From positions 62,001-126,000 of the forward strand of contig JAEBUN010000060.1 of assembly GCA_023014365.1 (NCBI GenBank): 64,000 bases of DNA, given 5' to 3'. The notes below the pieces were generated by a model that saw only the letters and a program-made list of their open reading frames with translations, did no database searches and was not told where the DNA came from. This DNA is from Lepiota brunneoincarnata (lineage: Eukaryota > Basidiomycota > Agaricomycetes > Agaricales > Agaricaceae). The translations under genes were made by a program, and so were the position numbers. Shown here in pieces: positions 62,816 through 64,000 of the stretch (the stretch's first letter is position 1; every line of letters begins with the position of its first letter).

Positions 62816-64000
62816 GATTACATCAATTTACTTTGCATTTCTCTCACCTGTAACTGAGCAGTTAGATTTATCTTTAATTTATTTTTAATTTTCCTGAATT
62901 TTTACAATTATCTTTATGTTTTATTTGCTATTTACAATGATTTTGGATATATTGCTTGGTCTTGTTTAACAATAAGTATTCTTTTAATATTATCCGAATT
63001 TCCACGAATTTAAGCGTATTTTTAGCGATTTTTTATGGCTGGAGAGGGATGGTGGCAGGAAGATCAATGGTGGACGGGGCGTGAGAAGCTCAGGTGGCAT
63101 TGATCCGGATGTGTCAGCAATTGCCAGAATTTCCATGTTCCCAAAGAAATTCCGATTGCTCAACATTCCACCTATTGATTTATTTGTGGATTGCTTGAAG
63201 GCCATGATGGGGATGTATGACACGTGAATCCCAGGTTTGGCGCGAGGGGAATGAGTATATGAGCGGAGATATTCAATATCATGTACAAAATGAAATTGAG
63301 TGTTGCACTATATTGTTCCTATGGGTATGGTCCAGGACTTTGAAGGCATGTGCACGTAAATGAGGGGTAACATGTGTCAATGTAGCAAAGATATAGGATA
63401 ATTGCAGGGCCCTGGGATGAATTCCCTTTTAAATTACAGTGTAATTACTATTCCTCCACATTCTCCCTATTGATTCTGTTCCAGATTTCTGCGAGGTCTT
63501 CGCAGTTTGTACCCCAAATTAGTACCAAAGTATTGTAGCAATTGGGCCAGTGGAAGCCACTCAAATGCGCTTTTTGCATTTTCCCCTCTGATGGGCCATC
63601 AAAGCCCATGTCCAATTGCTCAACATTCCACCTATTAATAAATACTCGTTAAATCAGAGGATTGCCATGCCTATAGCCGCCCCCCACTCCCAAATTTACA
63701 TTGCAAACGAACGCCTCTGGCACCGGGAATACCCCCATCAATATTCCCATCAAAGGTGTTATTCCTCCTTGTTCTCTCTATTGATTTGCTTTGCGTCTTC
63801 GCGAAAGGGGAGGGCCAGCGTGCCCCAATCGGAATCCCAAGTATCAATGCCATTGAACCATTTGCCAACCCTCTACAGACACCTCTTGCCCCACAAAGAT
63901 CAATTTATTCCTCATCATTCTTCCTATCAACCTGCTTACTAATTTCGCCGTTCACATCTCGCTATCCACCCCCCCAGATCCCGAAATGTATAGGCCCCCA
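62816..64000. other. 1.2 kb right edge without a recognised gene
   Basis: AT-rich to about 63000, then more balanced and with more CpG. GATTGCTCAACATTCCACCTATT-type sequence occurs at 63157 and 63618, and TATTCCTC...TTCTYCCTATTGATT at 63450, 63751 and 63908, so it is also repeat-derived. No frame has a known domain. Confidence 0.5.

Noticed and set aside
1..64000. Host genes, tRNA, rRNA, CRISPR arrays, bacterial operons
   Set aside because: None seen: no cloverleaf or rRNA-like sequence recognised by eye, no regularly spaced short repeats with unique spacers, and all recognisable coding sequence belongs to transposable elements.

Overview
The window looks like a gene-poor, transposon-packed stretch of a filamentous fungal nuclear genome, most likely a basidiomycete. 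I see no confident host gene, tRNA, rRNA or CRISPR array. The fungal assignment rests on chromodomain-bearing Ty3/Gypsy elements, LINEs with an RNase H domain, a spliceable DDE transposase with 52-58 bp GT-AG introns, and copies that differ mainly by C/T and G/A changes, many at CpG. This is inference; the species is not identified.

Layout. Bases 1-4029 hold a LINE ORF1-like relic split by a 449-bp solo LTR (family I), and an antisense LINE (LINE-1, RT + RNase H + C-terminal zinc finger) split by two B-family LTRs. From 4030 to 37613 lies a Russian-doll nest that target-site duplications (TSDs) and reading frames let me order. A second LINE (LINE-2) carries a B element (6542-33340, TSD ACTAT). 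The B element carries a solo C LTR, a 1.86-kb E element and a complete Ty3/Gypsy element A (10491-33122). Element A carries chromovirus T (15839-22456, TSD TAGTC, in its integrase gene) and chromovirus C (23062-32638, TSD GTGCC). Element C carries a D element (27306-28003, TSD TACTT) and an F element. That is five levels of nesting. LINE-2 is also split by a MITE (J) and a 2.2-kb fold-back element with 9-bp TSDs (G).

Bases 37759-39585 hold an internally deleted DDE transposase gene. A second E copy, solo LTR H and LINE-like scraps follow to 42820. Bases 42821-50224 are mostly unrecognised, degenerate sequence with a second J MITE and a B solo LTR. Bases 50225-54796 hold a second F copy and the 3' half of a second C element. 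A truncated E copy follows, then an antisense A-like element (about 56200-61660), then AT-rich tandem repeats (61650-62815) and 1.2 kb with no clear gene.

Most notable: (1) the B element is an LTR-flanked unit whose only gene is a KH-domain protein that reads in frame across two later insertions. (2) Element C carries an extra zinc-knuckle ORF after pol, seen in two copies. (3) Both chromoviruses show Tf1-type self-priming complementarity, and C also has an A_AAT_TTT slippery site at the gag stop. (4) Three LTR families share a TATA box followed 19-24 nt later by a perfect or near-perfect hairpin. (5) The D element has an acidic ORF starting at its fifth base, kept in two copies with in-frame indels. 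Almost every coding region carries stops or frameshifts, so the locus is a graveyard with a few young inserts (T, C, D2).
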